A stretch of 41,698 nt of DNA from Bifidobacteriaceae bacterium (GCA_031281585.1 JAITFE010000028.1:1-41698), one strand, 5' to 3'; counted from the first letter of the stretch, positions 8,134 to 17,330 are shown. Made by a program: numbers and translations. The notes: generated by a model from the sequence alone, not told the origin.

Positions 8134-9472
8134 AGGCTCGCGGGAACGGGTGGGCGGCGGCGCGGCGGCGGCGTTCGGCCAAAGCCGCCCGTGGGTCGCC
8201 CGGCAATCCCGGCGCGTTAGAGCGGGACTCGGGTGAGTCTTCCGGCTGGAACGGCTCGACCCACTCGCGTTCAAAGGCCCGCCCCTCGATCACCACCTCC
8301 AGAACGTGGTCCAAGGCGCCCAAGTCCGCCAGCGGGTCGCCTTGGACCACGATCAAGTCCGCCGCGTAGCCGGGCGCCAGCACGCCGGTCACCCCGGCCA
8401 AGCCGACGGCGCCAGCCGACCTGGAGGTGGCGGCGATCAGGACCTCGGCCCGCGGCAGCCCCGAAGCCTCCAGTTGTTTGAGGCCGGACGTGTAGGCGCT
8501 GGCCGGGTAGACCGCCCCGATGTCATGGCCGGTCACCAGCTTGGCGCCGTGCTGGTACAACTGCAGGGCGCGGGGCGTGCGAGTCTCGCCCGGCACCGGC
8601 GGGTAGGACGGCGGGGCGCAACCGTCCACGTAGATGCCGCGCTCCGCGATCTGGTCCGCCAACGCCGGGTCGAAGTCCGTCACGCCGTCCTTGCCGACAA
8701 AGGTGACATGGGTGATGTAGTCAATCCCGGCCTCAACCGACCGCCTGATTCCCTCCGTGCCGTGGGCGTGGGCGGCGACGTGCTTGCCCAGCCGGTGGGC
8801 GTCATCCACCAAGGCGCGCAGCTCTGGCACCGTGAACTGGGCGTTCCACGGGGCGGTGGCGTGGGACATGAAGCCGCCGGTCGCCATCACCTTGATGGCG
8901 TCCGCGCCCGCTTGGTGGTGCGCCCGCACCTGGCGGAGGATCTCGGTGACGGAGTCCGCCCAGCCCGCGCTGGCCCCGTGCCCGCCGGAGTAGCTGATGG
9001 CTGGTCCGGCGGCCACCACGCGGGGGCCGGAGACCAGGCCGGCCCGGATCGCCTCCCGCAAGGCCACGTCCACGTAGTCGCGGGTGCCCAGAGACTGCAC
9101 CGTGGTGACGCCCAGGGAGGCGAGTTGCCGGGCGATCTTGACGGAGGACAGGACCTCCCACGCCGTGGCGTGGAGCGCCGGGTCCGCCACCTGGGGCTGG
9201 ATCGCCCAAGAATAGGAGCCCAGGTGCGCGTGGGTCTCAATCAGGCCGGGCAGGATGGTCGCGGCGCCGTGGTCGGTGCGGGGCCAGGTCGCGTAGTCCG
9301 CCGGGAGTTCGGACGCGGCGCCGGCCCACGCCACCTTTCCGCCGGTCAGCGCGACGGCACCGGACTGAATGTGGGCCGTCGCGGCGCCTGTGAAGAGCCG
9401 GTCCGCAGTCAGCACCCGGTCCGGGGCGGGCGGCGCCGTCGCGTCAACGGCGCGCGGGAATTTGGCAGCCAT
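8132..9472 (-). CDS. Imidazolonepropionase-like / prolidase-type amidohydrolase
   Basis: A cytosolic metal-dependent amidohydrolase of 446 residues. It has the typical small N-terminal beta domain (ILPGLIETHAHLGSY, giving the HxH ligands). Then come DAIKVMATGGFMSH with the metal-bridging Lys, HAHGTEGI and HVTFVG with further His ligands, and LVTGHDIGAVYP with the active-site Asp. The C-terminal AGYAADLIVVQGDPL closes the beta domain. These proteins cleave amide bonds in cyclic or linear compounds such as Xaa-Pro peptides or imidazolones; the substrate cannot be read from sequence. It follows the flavin monooxygenase by 54 bp on the same strand. Its N-terminus has no signal peptide. Confidence 0.85.
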   Translation of the reverse strand: MAAKFPRAVDATAPPAPDRVLTADRLFTGAATAHIQSGAVALTGGKVAWAGAASELPADYATWPRTDHGAATILPGLIETHAHLGSYSWAIQPQVADPALHATAWEVLSSVKIARQLASLGVTTVQSLGTRDYVDVALREAIRAGLVSGPRVVAAGPAISYSGGHGASAGWADSVTEILRQVRAHHQAGADAIKVMATGGFMSHATAPWNAQFTVPELRALVDDAHRLGKHVAAHAHGTEGIRRSVEAGIDYITHVTFVGKDGVTDFDPALADQIAERGIYVDGCAPPSYPPVPGETRTPRALQLYQHGAKLVTGHDIGAVYPASAYTSGLKQLEASGLPRAEVLIAATSRSAGAVGLAGVTGVLAPGYAADLIVVQGDPLADLGALDHVLEVVIEGRAFEREWVEPFQPEDSPESRSNAPGLPGDPRAALAERRRRAAAHPFPRA

Positions 9473-9526
9473 CTTTAGGTTTCCTTTCGTTTCAGCACGA
9501 GCAGGCGTCGGGCGGCCACCGGCCGC

Positions 9527-10693
9527 CTACCGGGCGGCGCCGACCAGTTCAAGGGCCGGGCCCGGGGTCTGAGTCGAGGCCTGGGCGCCCGCGGCCGGGC
9601 GCCAACCCAGCGCCGGGGCGATCTTGGTGGCCACCAGCTCGAGGATTTGGAGGTAGTCCTCAAAGGCGAAGGTGAACGGCAGCAGGACGGCCAACTCGTC
9701 GGCGTAGGCGAAAGACGGGTCCCCCTCCAGGTCCTGAAGGATCGCCTCGCTCGGGGCGACCGAATCCTTCCGGATGTAGAAGAACTCGTCGCCGTTGTCG
9801 ATCGGGGCCAGGGTTCGCGGGGTGCGCTCCTCCAGGTAGGCCTGGTATTTCGCGGCCTGCGCGGGCGTGGCCGCGTCGGTCGGCACAATCACCCGGCCGT
9901 GGGCTATTTGGCCGGCGAAGCCGGCCGCCTGGTGGGCGCGGTACGCCTGCCCCTGGAGGGCCTGGGCCTGGTCGAAGGTGGTGGCGGCGGTGAGCCCCAG
10001 GGCCTTGCGGCCGTGGAACATGTTGGCGTTGATGATGTGCCACTGGTTCTCCGCCGCCCAGACCGCCGAGTCGACCGAGGTGGACGACAGCCAGAACTTC
10101 TTGTCCAACCCCGGCCAGTGCGGCTCGACCCGGTTTGAGAACAATTGCCCGTTGATGCCCGTGGGAGTTGGACTGGTGTCCCGCACCTCGTCGCTTTCAA
10201 CCGGTTGTTTGGAGGCCCCGCGGGGTCCGAACTTGGTCAGGTCCAGTTGGATCTCGCGGCCGCCCACCAAGTCGCGGATCAGGTTCAGCCGCGCCCGTGA
10301 GTAGTCCTCGCCCTGCCAGCCGGCGCCGTAGAAGAGTTCTTCCTGCCCGGCCTCGAAGCCCTGCGGCGGGGACACCGACAAGCCTGGCCGGAGCCGGCCC
10401 CGGCTCAGCGCGGCGGCCAGCGACAACTCTTCGGCCAGATTGAACGGGTTCTCGTATTGGCCCACTATGCAGGCGTTGCCGATCTCGATGGCGCTGGTGC
10501 GCTGACCAATCGCGGCCTGCAGCACGGCCGGCGCGGCGGGCGCGTGCTGAAGGTGCCGCGTGCGGATGTAGCCCGCGTTGAAACCGAGTTGTTCCGCGAA
10601 TTGGAAGACTTTGATTCCCTCTTCGAGGCTGTCAGCCGGGTTGTCAGGCGCCAGCGGGACAATGTGGACAAAACTCAGGGATGTGATGGTCAT
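9527..10693 (-). CDS. LLM-class (luciferase-like) flavin-dependent monooxygenase
   Basis: The 388-residue protein has the bacterial-luciferase TIM-barrel pattern. It starts with a beta strand (SLSFVHIVPL), then FQFAEQLGFNAGYIRTRHL, AIGQRTSAIEIGNACIVG, PFNLAEELSLAAALSRGRL and a C-terminal part with QVAL-free, Pro-rich turns. Such enzymes use reduced FMN or F420 to oxidise small organic molecules, often attacking C-S or C-N bonds. The gene lies between the ABC solute-binding protein and the amidohydrolase with short gaps, so it probably acts on the imported compound or a breakdown product. AAAGGA lies a few bases before the ATG. Substrate and cofactor are unknown. Confidence 0.82.
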   Translation of the reverse strand: MTITSLSFVHIVPLAPDNPADSLEEGIKVFQFAEQLGFNAGYIRTRHLQHAPAAPAVLQAAIGQRTSAIEIGNACIVGQYENPFNLAEELSLAAALSRGRLRPGLSVSPPQGFEAGQEELFYGAGWQGEDYSRARLNLIRDLVGGREIQLDLTKFGPRGASKQPVESDEVRDTSPTPTGINGQLFSNRVEPHWPGLDKKFWLSSTSVDSAVWAAENQWHIINANMFHGRKALGLTAATTFDQAQALQGQAYRAHQAAGFAGQIAHGRVIVPTDAATPAQAAKYQAYLEERTPRTLAPIDNGDEFFYIRKDSVAPSEAILQDLEGDPSFAYADELAVLLPFTFAFEDYLQILELVATKIAPALGWRPAAGAQASTQTPGPALELVGAAR

Positions 10694-10712
10694 GAGGGGT
10701 TCCTTTCAGTCG

Positions 10713-12377
10713 TCAGGACTCGAGCCAGATGGTGTAGGCGCCGAAAGGCTGCCCGGAGCCGTCGAGGGTGATGTTCTTGACCTTGTCGGTGGCGGCGACG
10801 GAGTCTTGGGGTTCGTAGACGGGCAAGACCAGCCAGGTCTCAGTCGTCAAGTACTCCTGGAGCTCCTTGTATGCGGCCTTGCGGGTTTCCAGGTCGGTTG
10901 TGAAACGGCCCGTGTCGATCAACTCGTCGATCTTGGGGTCTTTGAACGTCCCCTGGCCGATCACCCCGCGGGACGGATCCGAATGGTAAACAGACTCGAA
11001 GCCGCCGGCCGGATCGGGGCTGAGGAACGACGGGTCGATGATGCTGTAGTCGGCGCCGCCATTCAGGTCCGCGGCCGTGCCCGAATCGACCACCTCGTAG
11101 TGGTAGTCAATGCCGACGTTGTCCTTCAGCGCCGCGCTGATCGCCAAGTGGACCTGGTCGCGGGACTCGCGAAGGCGGGTCGAATCCGTGTACAGGTCGA
11201 TTGTCAACGTCTTGCCGTCTTTGACGCGGATGCCGTCCGCGTTGCGCTCGGTCCAGCCAGCCTGGTCAAGCAGTTCGTTGGCCTTGGCCACGTCGGTGGC
11301 GTTCCAGGTGCCCAGGTCAGCGGCCCACGGACCGCGGGAGGACACGGGCGCCCACGCCCTGTCGTAGGCGCCGTGGTAGACGGCCTGGAGGATGGCGTCC
11401 AAGTCCGAGCCGAGCGCGAACGCTTGGCGGACCCGGACATCGTCCAGGGGCGCCTTGTGGGGGTTGAAGGCCACGAAGTAGGGCGTGCCCGCCAAGATGC
11501 TCCGCAGGTACTGGAAGCCCGGACGGTCTTCGAACAAGGACACGTCAAGCGGCTGGATGTCCGAGGCGGCCTGGACCTGCCCCTGCTCCAGCGCGCCGGT
11601 CCGGGTCGCGCCCTCCGGCAGGATGCGGTAGATGACCTTGTCGAGGTAGGCGGTCTGGTGTCCCTTGGCGATCGAGTCCGGCCCCCAGTTGTAGTCGTCC
11701 CGCTTTTCGAAGACCAGTTCGGTGTTCGGCGTGTAGCTGGTGAGCACAAAGGGCCCAACGCCGGCCAACTCCGGGCCGCCGGATTCCAGCACCGTCTGCT
11801 CCAATTCGAGCGACTTGGGCGACAGCGGCGTGGAGGAGAGCCCGGCCAGGTACTGCAGGAACAGGATGTCGGTTGTGCTCAGCACAAACTCAAGCGTCAA
11901 ATCGTCAACCTTGTTGATCTCCTGGACGTTGCGCAGCCCCGAGGGAGCGCCCCGGCCGTAGCTGTCGGAGTTGATCTTGTCGAAATTGGCCAACACGGCG
12001 TCCGCGTTCAGCGGCTCCCCGTCTGAGAACGTCACGCCCTCACGCAGTTTCAGCGTGACCGTGAGGCCGTCGGCCGACTCTTCGTACCCCTCCGCCAGCC
12101 ACGGCTCATAGATGCCGTCCTCCGTCAAGTACAGATAAGAGGCAAAGGCGTTGCGCAGCAACGGCGTGACTTTGGCCAGGCCGTTGAGATGCGGGTTGAT
12201 GGTCGGTGGCGCGGTCGCCACGGCCCAGTACAACGTTCCGCCCTCAACGGGCGTTTGGGCTTGGGTGGCCCCGCCGGACGAGGGGGCGGCGCCGGGCTCG
12301 GTTTTCCCGCAACCGCCCAGGGTGATAGCCAAAGCTGCGGCGCTGATCAGGGCCGCGGCGCGGCGATAGGTGGACAT
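10713..12377 (-). CDS. Family 5 ABC solute-binding lipoprotein (peptide/nickel type)
   Basis: An extracellular lipid-anchored receptor delivering substrate to the DppB/DppC-like permeases encoded upstream. The N-terminus has a signal peptide with lipobox-like ITLGGCGKT, the Cys being the lipidation site. An SBP_bac_5 body follows: GGTLYWAVATAPPTINPHL, EPWLAEGYEESADGLTVTLKLREGVTFSDGEP, and VRQAFALGSDLDAI further on. The length of 554 residues is usual for the family. AAAAGGAG precedes the ATG. It lies 33 bp after the ATPase gene, in one minus-strand transcription unit. Ligands in this family range from peptides to opines, sugars and metal chelates, so the ligand is open. Confidence 0.9.
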   Translation of the reverse strand: MSTYRRAAALISAAALAITLGGCGKTEPGAAPSSGGATQAQTPVEGGTLYWAVATAPPTINPHLNGLAKVTPLLRNAFASYLYLTEDGIYEPWLAEGYEESADGLTVTLKLREGVTFSDGEPLNADAVLANFDKINSDSYGRGAPSGLRNVQEINKVDDLTLEFVLSTTDILFLQYLAGLSSTPLSPKSLELEQTVLESGGPELAGVGPFVLTSYTPNTELVFEKRDDYNWGPDSIAKGHQTAYLDKVIYRILPEGATRTGALEQGQVQAASDIQPLDVSLFEDRPGFQYLRSILAGTPYFVAFNPHKAPLDDVRVRQAFALGSDLDAILQAVYHGAYDRAWAPVSSRGPWAADLGTWNATDVAKANELLDQAGWTERNADGIRVKDGKTLTIDLYTDSTRLRESRDQVHLAISAALKDNVGIDYHYEVVDSGTAADLNGGADYSIIDPSFLSPDPAGGFESVYHSDPSRGVIGQGTFKDPKIDELIDTGRFTTDLETRKAAYKELQEYLTTETWLVLPVYEPQDSVAATDKVKNITLDGSGQPFGAYTIWLES

Positions 12378-12410
12378 TTTGAACTGGTCTCCTTTTGTGA
12401 TTGCTGTTAG

Positions 12411-14159
12411 TTAGTTGGCGTTGGCCACAAGCTCGCGTCTCCCCAAGGGCGCTTCCGCCCCCCGCGCTTGAAGACGGGGAACGGCCGCCAAGAGGCCTTG
12501 CGTGTAGGGATGGCTCGGCGCGGTGAAGACGCGGTCCACCGGACCCTCTTCGACCACCCGGCCCCGGTGCATCACCAGCACGTCGTCAACCAGGTGGTGG
12601 ACCACGCCCAGGTCGTGGGAGATGAACACCAGGGCGGTGCCGGTGCGCTCGTTCAACTCCGCCAGCAGGTCGAGGATCTGAGCCTGGATCGACACGTCCA
12701 GGGCGGACACCGGCTCGTCGCAGATCAGCACCTCGGGTTCGAGGGCCAAAGCCCGCGCTATCGCCACGCGTTGGCGCTGTCCGCCAGACAGATTGCGGGG
12801 CACCACCTGCAGCAACGACGGCTCCAGGTGCGTCAGCGCCAGCGCCTCGCGCACCCGGCCCAGCCGTTCGGCCTTGGAACGGGCCGTGGTGCGCAACGGC
12901 TCGGCGACGATTTGCTCCACCGTGTAGCGCGGATCGAACGAGGAAGCGGCGTCTTGGGAGACGAATTGCACGGCCCGCCGCAAGCCGCGCCGTTCGCCCT
13001 GGTTGGGCGACCGCCAAGGTTGGCCCATCACCTCGACGCTGCCCTGGTCCGGTTCCATCAGTCCCAGCAGAATTCGCGCCAGCGTGGACTTCCCCGAACC
13101 GGATTCCCCGACGATGCCGAGTTTCCCGCCCGGCTCCACCCTCACGTCCACGTCCACCACGGCCCGCAGTTGGCGGTGTCCGCCCAGTTTGAAAACCTTC
13201 GACACCCCCCGCGCCGCCAGCACCGGCCCTTGGCGGTCCGGCGCGGCCCGGCCTGCCCGCGCGCCGGGGCCGGATTCGCCCTCGTGTCCGGGCCCCGGTT
13301 GGCCCGAGGGGGCTCCCCCGGACAGGCGCTGTCCGCGCGTCGCCGCCGATGGGACCGCCCGCAGCAACGCTTTGGTGTACGGGTGGCGCGGGTCTTGCAG
13401 AAGCTGGGCCGTGGGACCCTGCTCAACCACCAGGCCGTCGCGCATCACCAAGACGCGGTCGGCCACCCGCGAGACCACGGCGAGGTCGTGCGAGATCAGC
13501 AGCACGGCGGTGCCGGCGTCTCGCCGCTTGCCCAACAGGTCGAGGATCTGCGCCTGCACCGTCACGTCCAGGGCCGTGGTCGGCTCGTCCGCCACCAGCA
13601 ACTCCGGGTTCCCCGCCAACGCGGACGCGATCAGCGCCCGCTGGCGCAGCCCGCCGGACAACTGGTGGGCGTACTGGTGGGCCCGGACCGCCGGATCCGG
13701 GAAGCCGACCTCGGCCAGGAGCGCTTCCACCGCTTCGGCGCCGCCCTTCTTTTGGCCGCCGTGCGCCACCAGCGCCTCATGGATCTCCTGGCCGACGGTT
13801 CGCAAAGGATCCAGCGAAGTCAGGGCGTCTTGCAGGATCAGGCCGATCTTGGTGCCGCGAATTTGGCGCCAGCCGCGATCATTCAAGGTCCGCACGTCGC
13901 GGCCCCCCACGGCGAATTCATCCGCCGTGACGCGGGCGGTCTTCCCGGTCAGCCCCAGCAAGCTCAACGCCGTGACGGACTTGCCCGAACCCGACTCGCC
14001 CACCAACGCCACCGCCTCGCCCGGGTAAACCGCCAGGTCAAGGCCGCGCACCGCGTGGACGTACCGCTCGCGGCCCCGAAACTCGACGTGCAGTCCCTTG
14101 ACTTGGACGATCGGCGTGCCCTGAGCCGCGAGTGGCGCTTTGCTTAGGACCGCGGTCAT
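12411..14159 (-). CDS. Fused two-domain ABC transporter ATPase (DppD-DppF type)
   Basis: Energises the peptide-type importer at the inner face of the membrane. Two complete ABC domains lie in tandem. Domain 1 has GESGSGKS, LSGGLRQRALIASALAG and LLVADEPTTALD. Domain 2 has GESGSGKSTLARILLGL, LSGGQRQRVAIARALAL and LICDEPVSALD. An oligopeptide-type C-terminal extension follows each. The ATG at 14159 overlaps the permease stop as ATGA, which signals translational coupling. The frame is open well upstream to 14969, but that part only shadows the permease. The linker between the domains is Gly/Pro-rich, 582 residues in all. Confidence 0.92.
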   Translation of the reverse strand: MTAVLSKAPLAAQGTPIVQVKGLHVEFRGRERYVHAVRGLDLAVYPGEAVALVGESGSGKSVTALSLLGLTGKTARVTADEFAVGGRDVRTLNDRGWRQIRGTKIGLILQDALTSLDPLRTVGQEIHEALVAHGGQKKGGAEAVEALLAEVGFPDPAVRAHQYAHQLSGGLRQRALIASALAGNPELLVADEPTTALDVTVQAQILDLLGKRRDAGTAVLLISHDLAVVSRVADRVLVMRDGLVVEQGPTAQLLQDPRHPYTKALLRAVPSAATRGQRLSGGAPSGQPGPGHEGESGPGARAGRAAPDRQGPVLAARGVSKVFKLGGHRQLRAVVDVDVRVEPGGKLGIVGESGSGKSTLARILLGLMEPDQGSVEVMGQPWRSPNQGERRGLRRAVQFVSQDAASSFDPRYTVEQIVAEPLRTTARSKAERLGRVREALALTHLEPSLLQVVPRNLSGGQRQRVAIARALALEPEVLICDEPVSALDVSIQAQILDLLAELNERTGTALVFISHDLGVVHHLVDDVLVMHRGRVVEEGPVDRVFTAPSHPYTQGLLAAVPRLQARGAEAPLGRRELVANAN

Positions 14160-15130
14160 CGGTCTCTCCTCTCGTAGCGGCGCTGGAGGTTCTGGCCCAG
14201 AACGGTGGAGGCGACCACCACCGCCGTCAGAGCGACCCCCGGATAAACGGCGCTCCACCAGGCCTGGCGCAGGTAGGCGCGGCTTTCGGACAAGAGCAGA
14301 CCCCATTCGGCGTCTGGCGGCTGGGGCCCCAAACCAAGGAAGCTGAGGGCGGAAGAGCCAATGATGGCGCCGCCCAGCCCGATTGTGACCATGATGGGCA
14401 GGGCCCCGAGCGCGTTCGGCAAGACGTGACGCCAAACGACCCGCAGCTTGCCCAAGCCGAACGTCTTGGCCTGCTCCACGTAACCCGATTGCAGCGTGAC
14501 CAGGGCGTTCGCTTTGACCAGCCGGGCGTAGGCGGGCAGCGCGCCAATGCCGAGCGCAAGCAACAGGTTGTCCGGGCCACGCCCGGTGAACGTGATCAGG
14601 AACATGGCCAGCAGCAGGGCCGGGAAAGCCGCCACGACATCCACGAAACGCCCCGCCACCTGCTCCAGCCAACGCGGGCCGACGGCCGAGCCGAGGCCCA
14701 CCACCAGGCCGAGCAACACCCCGACCACGGAGGCGCCCAGCCCGATCAGGATCGAATAGCGCGCGCCGTAGATGATGCGGGTCAACACGTCCCGTCCCAG
14801 CAAATCGGTGCCGGCCAGATGCTCGGCGCTGGGAGCCAAATGCGAGGCCCTGGGATCGCCTTCCAACGGGTCGCCGCTGGTCAGCAAGCCCGGCGCGACG
14901 GCCATCAGCAGGACAAGCGCCAAGACCGGCACCGCGAAGACCAAGTCCCACTGGATGCGCGCGAACCAACGCGTCCGGCTGGGCGCCGTGCCGGGGCCGG
15001 GCGGGGCGGCCTGGGCTGAGCGGCGCCGGCCCGGCCGAGGCGAATCTGAAACGGTGCCGGGGGCCGCCGAGACGGCATCGGCGGCTCCTTCCGCCACTGA
15101 CGCGGGCGGGGCGGCGACTGGGGCGTTCAC
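14156..15130 (-). CDS. ABC transporter permease, DppC/OppC type
   Basis: The second membrane subunit of the peptide-type importer. After a long Ala/Pro-rich cytosolic N-terminus there is a first membrane helix (LVFAVPVLALVLLMAVAPGLL). The DppC hallmark HLAGTDLLGRDVLTRIIYGAR follows at about residue 110, then five more helices, including LLLALGIGALPAYARLVKAN and the ATPase-contact loop EQAKTFGLGKLRVVWRHVLPN. The GTG start at 15130 overlaps the stop of the preceding permease gene by four bases (GTGA), so translation is coupled. About 324 residues. Confidence 0.9.
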   Translation of the reverse strand: MNAPVAAPPASVAEGAADAVSAAPGTVSDSPRPGRRRSAQAAPPGPGTAPSRTRWFARIQWDLVFAVPVLALVLLMAVAPGLLTSGDPLEGDPRASHLAPSAEHLAGTDLLGRDVLTRIIYGARYSILIGLGASVVGVLLGLVVGLGSAVGPRWLEQVAGRFVDVVAAFPALLLAMFLITFTGRGPDNLLLALGIGALPAYARLVKANALVTLQSGYVEQAKTFGLGKLRVVWRHVLPNALGALPIMVTIGLGGAIIGSSALSFLGLGPQPPDAEWGLLLSESRAYLRQAWWSAVYPGVALTAVVVASTVLGQNLQRRYERRDR

Positions 15131-16185
15131 AGCTGCTCCCCCCTTCCGCTGCGCAGACGCGGGTCGAGCGCTATGCCGATCAGGTCGACGGCGGTCGAAG
15201 CGGCCACGTAAGCGGCGGTCGAGACCAAGGTGACGCCCAGAATCAAGGGCACGTCCTTGACGGTCACCGCGTTCACCGCCAACTGCCCAAGGCCGGGGCG
15301 GCCGAAGATCTGCTCGACAATGACCGCGCCGCCCAACAGACCGCCGATCTGCAAACCGACCAGGTTCACGGCGGGCAACGCGGCGTGCTTGACGGCGTGG
15401 CGGTAGCGGACCCGCGCCGGGGACAGGCCCCGCGCCCGCGCGCTGACCGCGAAAGGCTGCTCGACCGCCCGAAAAACGCCATCCGACAACACTTGCGTGA
15501 GGAAGAAACCCGACGGGATGGCCAGAGCCAAGGTCGGCAGAACCAGGGCCTGCCAACTGTCGTGGTCAATGATGGAGAACCAGCCCCAACGGAACGAGAC
15601 CACGGTCAGCAGCAGGATGGCCAACCAGAAGGGCGGCAGCGACAAGATGACCAACTGGATGCCGGAGGTGACCGCCCGCAGGCCCTTGACCGGCGCCGTG
15701 TTGATCAACGTGGCCAGGACCGCGATCACCAACGCCGTCACCGTCGCGGTCAACGTCAACGTGATGGTTGGCCCGGCCCCTTGGGCGATCAGGTCCGCCA
15801 CGTTTTGGCGCATGGTGTAGGAAACGCCCAGGTCGCCGCTCGGGATGCGGCTCAAGTACGTGAAGTACTGGACCCAAAGCGGCTGGTCCAATCCCCAACG
15901 CTGGATGGTCGCGGCGCGCATCACCGGGTCGTCGCGGTTCTCCCCCAGCAACAGCGACACCGTGTCGCCGGGCGCTATCTGCACCGCCACGAAGGTCACG
16001 CTCACCGCGATCCACAACACCAGCAGCGCGCCCCCCAGCCGCCGCGCGATCAGCCAGGCGACGACACGCGTCCGGCTGCGGGGGTCCGCCGGCGCCTCCT
16101 CGATGGTGGACAGGGCGGCCGGGAGCGTGGCGCCGCCGGGCGGGTCGTGGTCGGTGGGCGTGACGGTGGCGAGCGATGTGGTCAT
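15127..16185 (-). CDS. ABC transporter permease, DppB/OppB type
   Basis: The first gene of the importer cassette. Six membrane helices are predicted, beginning with LGGALLVLWIAVSVTFVAVQ. The family pattern LLLGENRDDPVMRAATIQRWGLDQPLWVQYFTYL sits in the outer loop and EQIFGRPGLGQLAVNAV near the C-terminus. The ATPase-contact loop is AVKHAALPAVNLVGLQIGGLL. About 50 hydrophilic residues precede the first helix. The gene starts a run of genes on the minus strand with overlaps or small gaps, so the whole set down to the amidohydrolase is probably one operon. Its promoter should lie in the 400-bp gap upstream. Confidence 0.9.
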   Translation of the reverse strand: MTTSLATVTPTDHDPPGGATLPAALSTIEEAPADPRSRTRVVAWLIARRLGGALLVLWIAVSVTFVAVQIAPGDTVSLLLGENRDDPVMRAATIQRWGLDQPLWVQYFTYLSRIPSGDLGVSYTMRQNVADLIAQGAGPTITLTLTATVTALVIAVLATLINTAPVKGLRAVTSGIQLVILSLPPFWLAILLLTVVSFRWGWFSIIDHDSWQALVLPTLALAIPSGFFLTQVLSDGVFRAVEQPFAVSARARGLSPARVRYRHAVKHAALPAVNLVGLQIGGLLGGAVIVEQIFGRPGLGQLAVNAVTVKDVPLILGVTLVSTAAYVAASTAVDLIGIALDPRLRSGRGEQL

Positions 16186-16456
16186 TGCGACTCCAAGTCA
16201 TTTTGCGATGGGGGTCGGATGAAGGGCCGGCGCGCGGCGCTGACGAAATCAAGGAAATTGGAACTGCCGTGGGTACTGCGCTGGGGCGCGCTACGCCCGG
16301 ACGGTCGGCTGGGGATCAGCGGACGGCGCTAGACGATGGCTGCGCTGCGGGCGGCCGCGCGGAATGCGGCCGAGGGCATTCGGCGACACGCGCGACGCGT
16401 TGGCCGGGGCTCAGTTGGCACGGTCTGATGCTGGCAGCGCCCGGACGCGATGGTCA

Positions 16457-16475
16457 ACATTTGTAAAGCAAATGT
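16457..16475. promoter_or_regulatory. AT-rich inverted repeat, candidate operator
   Basis: ACATTTG-TAAAG-CAAATGT is a perfect 7-bp inverted repeat with a 5-base spacer. It also contains a direct repeat of TGTAAAG. It is a strikingly AT-rich patch in the 405-bp gap (16186-16590) between the divergent ABC cassette and pncA, where no gene is seen. A regulator controlling one or both sides could bind here. No convincing -10/-35 pair was identified. Confidence 0.4.
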
Positions 16476-16590
16476 AAAGGCGCAGTCGGGGCGCCGGTCC
16501 TTGGCGCGGTGGCGCGGCATTGCGCCGGGTGGTCGCATGAGGTGTGTCGGGGCGGGGCGGGCGGACGGGCGGCTGGCGTAGGCTGTGGCG

Positions 16591-17169
16591 ATGACCACCG
16601 AACCCTCAGCCCTGATAGTTGTGGACGTGCAGCCGACCTTCTGCGAGGGCGGCGAACTGGCCGTGGCGGGCGGCAACGCCGTGGCCGAACGCGTGGCCGC
16701 CTACGCCGACGCCCACCGGGGCGACTACGCCCTGATTGTGACCACCCAGGATTGGCACATCGACCCAGGCGCGCATTTTTCCGACGCGCCGGACTTCGTG
16801 GACACCTGGCCTCCGCACGGCGTGGCGGGCACGCCCAACGCCGAACTGCACCCGGCCCTGGCCGGCTTGGCGGCCGACGTCGCCATCAAGAAAGGCCAGC
16901 ACGCCGCCGCCTATTCCGGCTTTGAGGGGTCCGATGCCGCCGGGCGGGGTTTGGCCGACATCCTCCGTTCGGCGGGCGTCCAGCGGGTGGACGTGGTCGG
17001 TTTGGCCGAGTCGCACTGCGTGGCGGAGACCGCGCTGGACGCCGTCCGGGCCGGGTTCGCCGCGCGCGTCCTGACCGATTTGACCGAACCCGTCTCCCCG
17101 GAGCTGGGCGCCGCCGCCCGCGCTCGCCTCGCGGGCGCGGGCGTGGTGCTGACAACCGGCGGAGCGTAG
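16591..17169 (+). CDS. pncA: Nicotinamidase
   Basis: PncA hydrolyses nicotinamide to nicotinate for NAD salvage in the cytosol. The sequence follows Mycobacterium tuberculosis PncA closely. VDVQ..FCEGG carries the catalytic Asp. TQDWHIDPGAHF and WPPHGV give the metal-binding Asp and three His. KKGQHAAAYSGFEG carries the catalytic Lys, and GLAESHCVAETALDAV the catalytic Cys. The ATG at 16591 is preferred because TAGG lies eight bases upstream; a GTG two codons earlier is possible. At 192 residues the length is normal. It stands alone upstream of the tRNA genes and divergent from the ABC cassette. Confidence 0.93.
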   Translation: MTTEPSALIVVDVQPTFCEGGELAVAGGNAVAERVAAYADAHRGDYALIVTTQDWHIDPGAHFSDAPDFVDTWPPHGVAGTPNAELHPALAGLAADVAIKKGQHAAAYSGFEGSDAAGRGLADILRSAGVQRVDVVGLAESHCVAETALDAVRAGFAARVLTDLTEPVSPELGAAARARLAGAGVVLTTGGA

Positions 17170-17196
17170 CCGGCGGGCGGGCACAGGCTCCGACGA

Positions 17197-17227
17197 TTGG
17201 ACATCAGGCCAGGAAAACTGGCATGCT
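17197..17227 (+). promoter_or_regulatory. Possible tRNA promoter
   Basis: TTGGAC at 17197-17202 and CATGCT at 17222-17227, spaced 19 bases, lie just upstream of tRNA-Asp. The match to consensus is weak. Confidence 0.25.
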
Positions 17228-17256
17228 TTTAGACCGCGCGTCTTGCGCGCGTTTGA

Positions 17257-17330
17257 GGCCCCGTGGCGCAGTTGGTTAGCGCGCCGCCCTGTCACGGCGG
17301 AGGTCGCGGGTTCAAGTCCCGTCGGGGTCG
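17257..17330 (+). tRNA. tRNA-Asp (GTC)
   Basis: The cloverleaf can be drawn completely. The acceptor stem is GGCCCCG/CGGGGTC with discriminator G. The anticodon stem is CCGCC/GGCGG around the loop CTGTCAC with anticodon GTC (17291-17293). The T arm is GCGGG-TTCAAGT-CCCGT. CCA is not encoded. Confidence 0.97.

Noticed and set aside
14160-14969. Upstream extension of the fused ATPase frame
   Set aside because: It overlaps the DppC-type permease in another frame, and the ATGA overlap at 14156-14159 gives a natural start.
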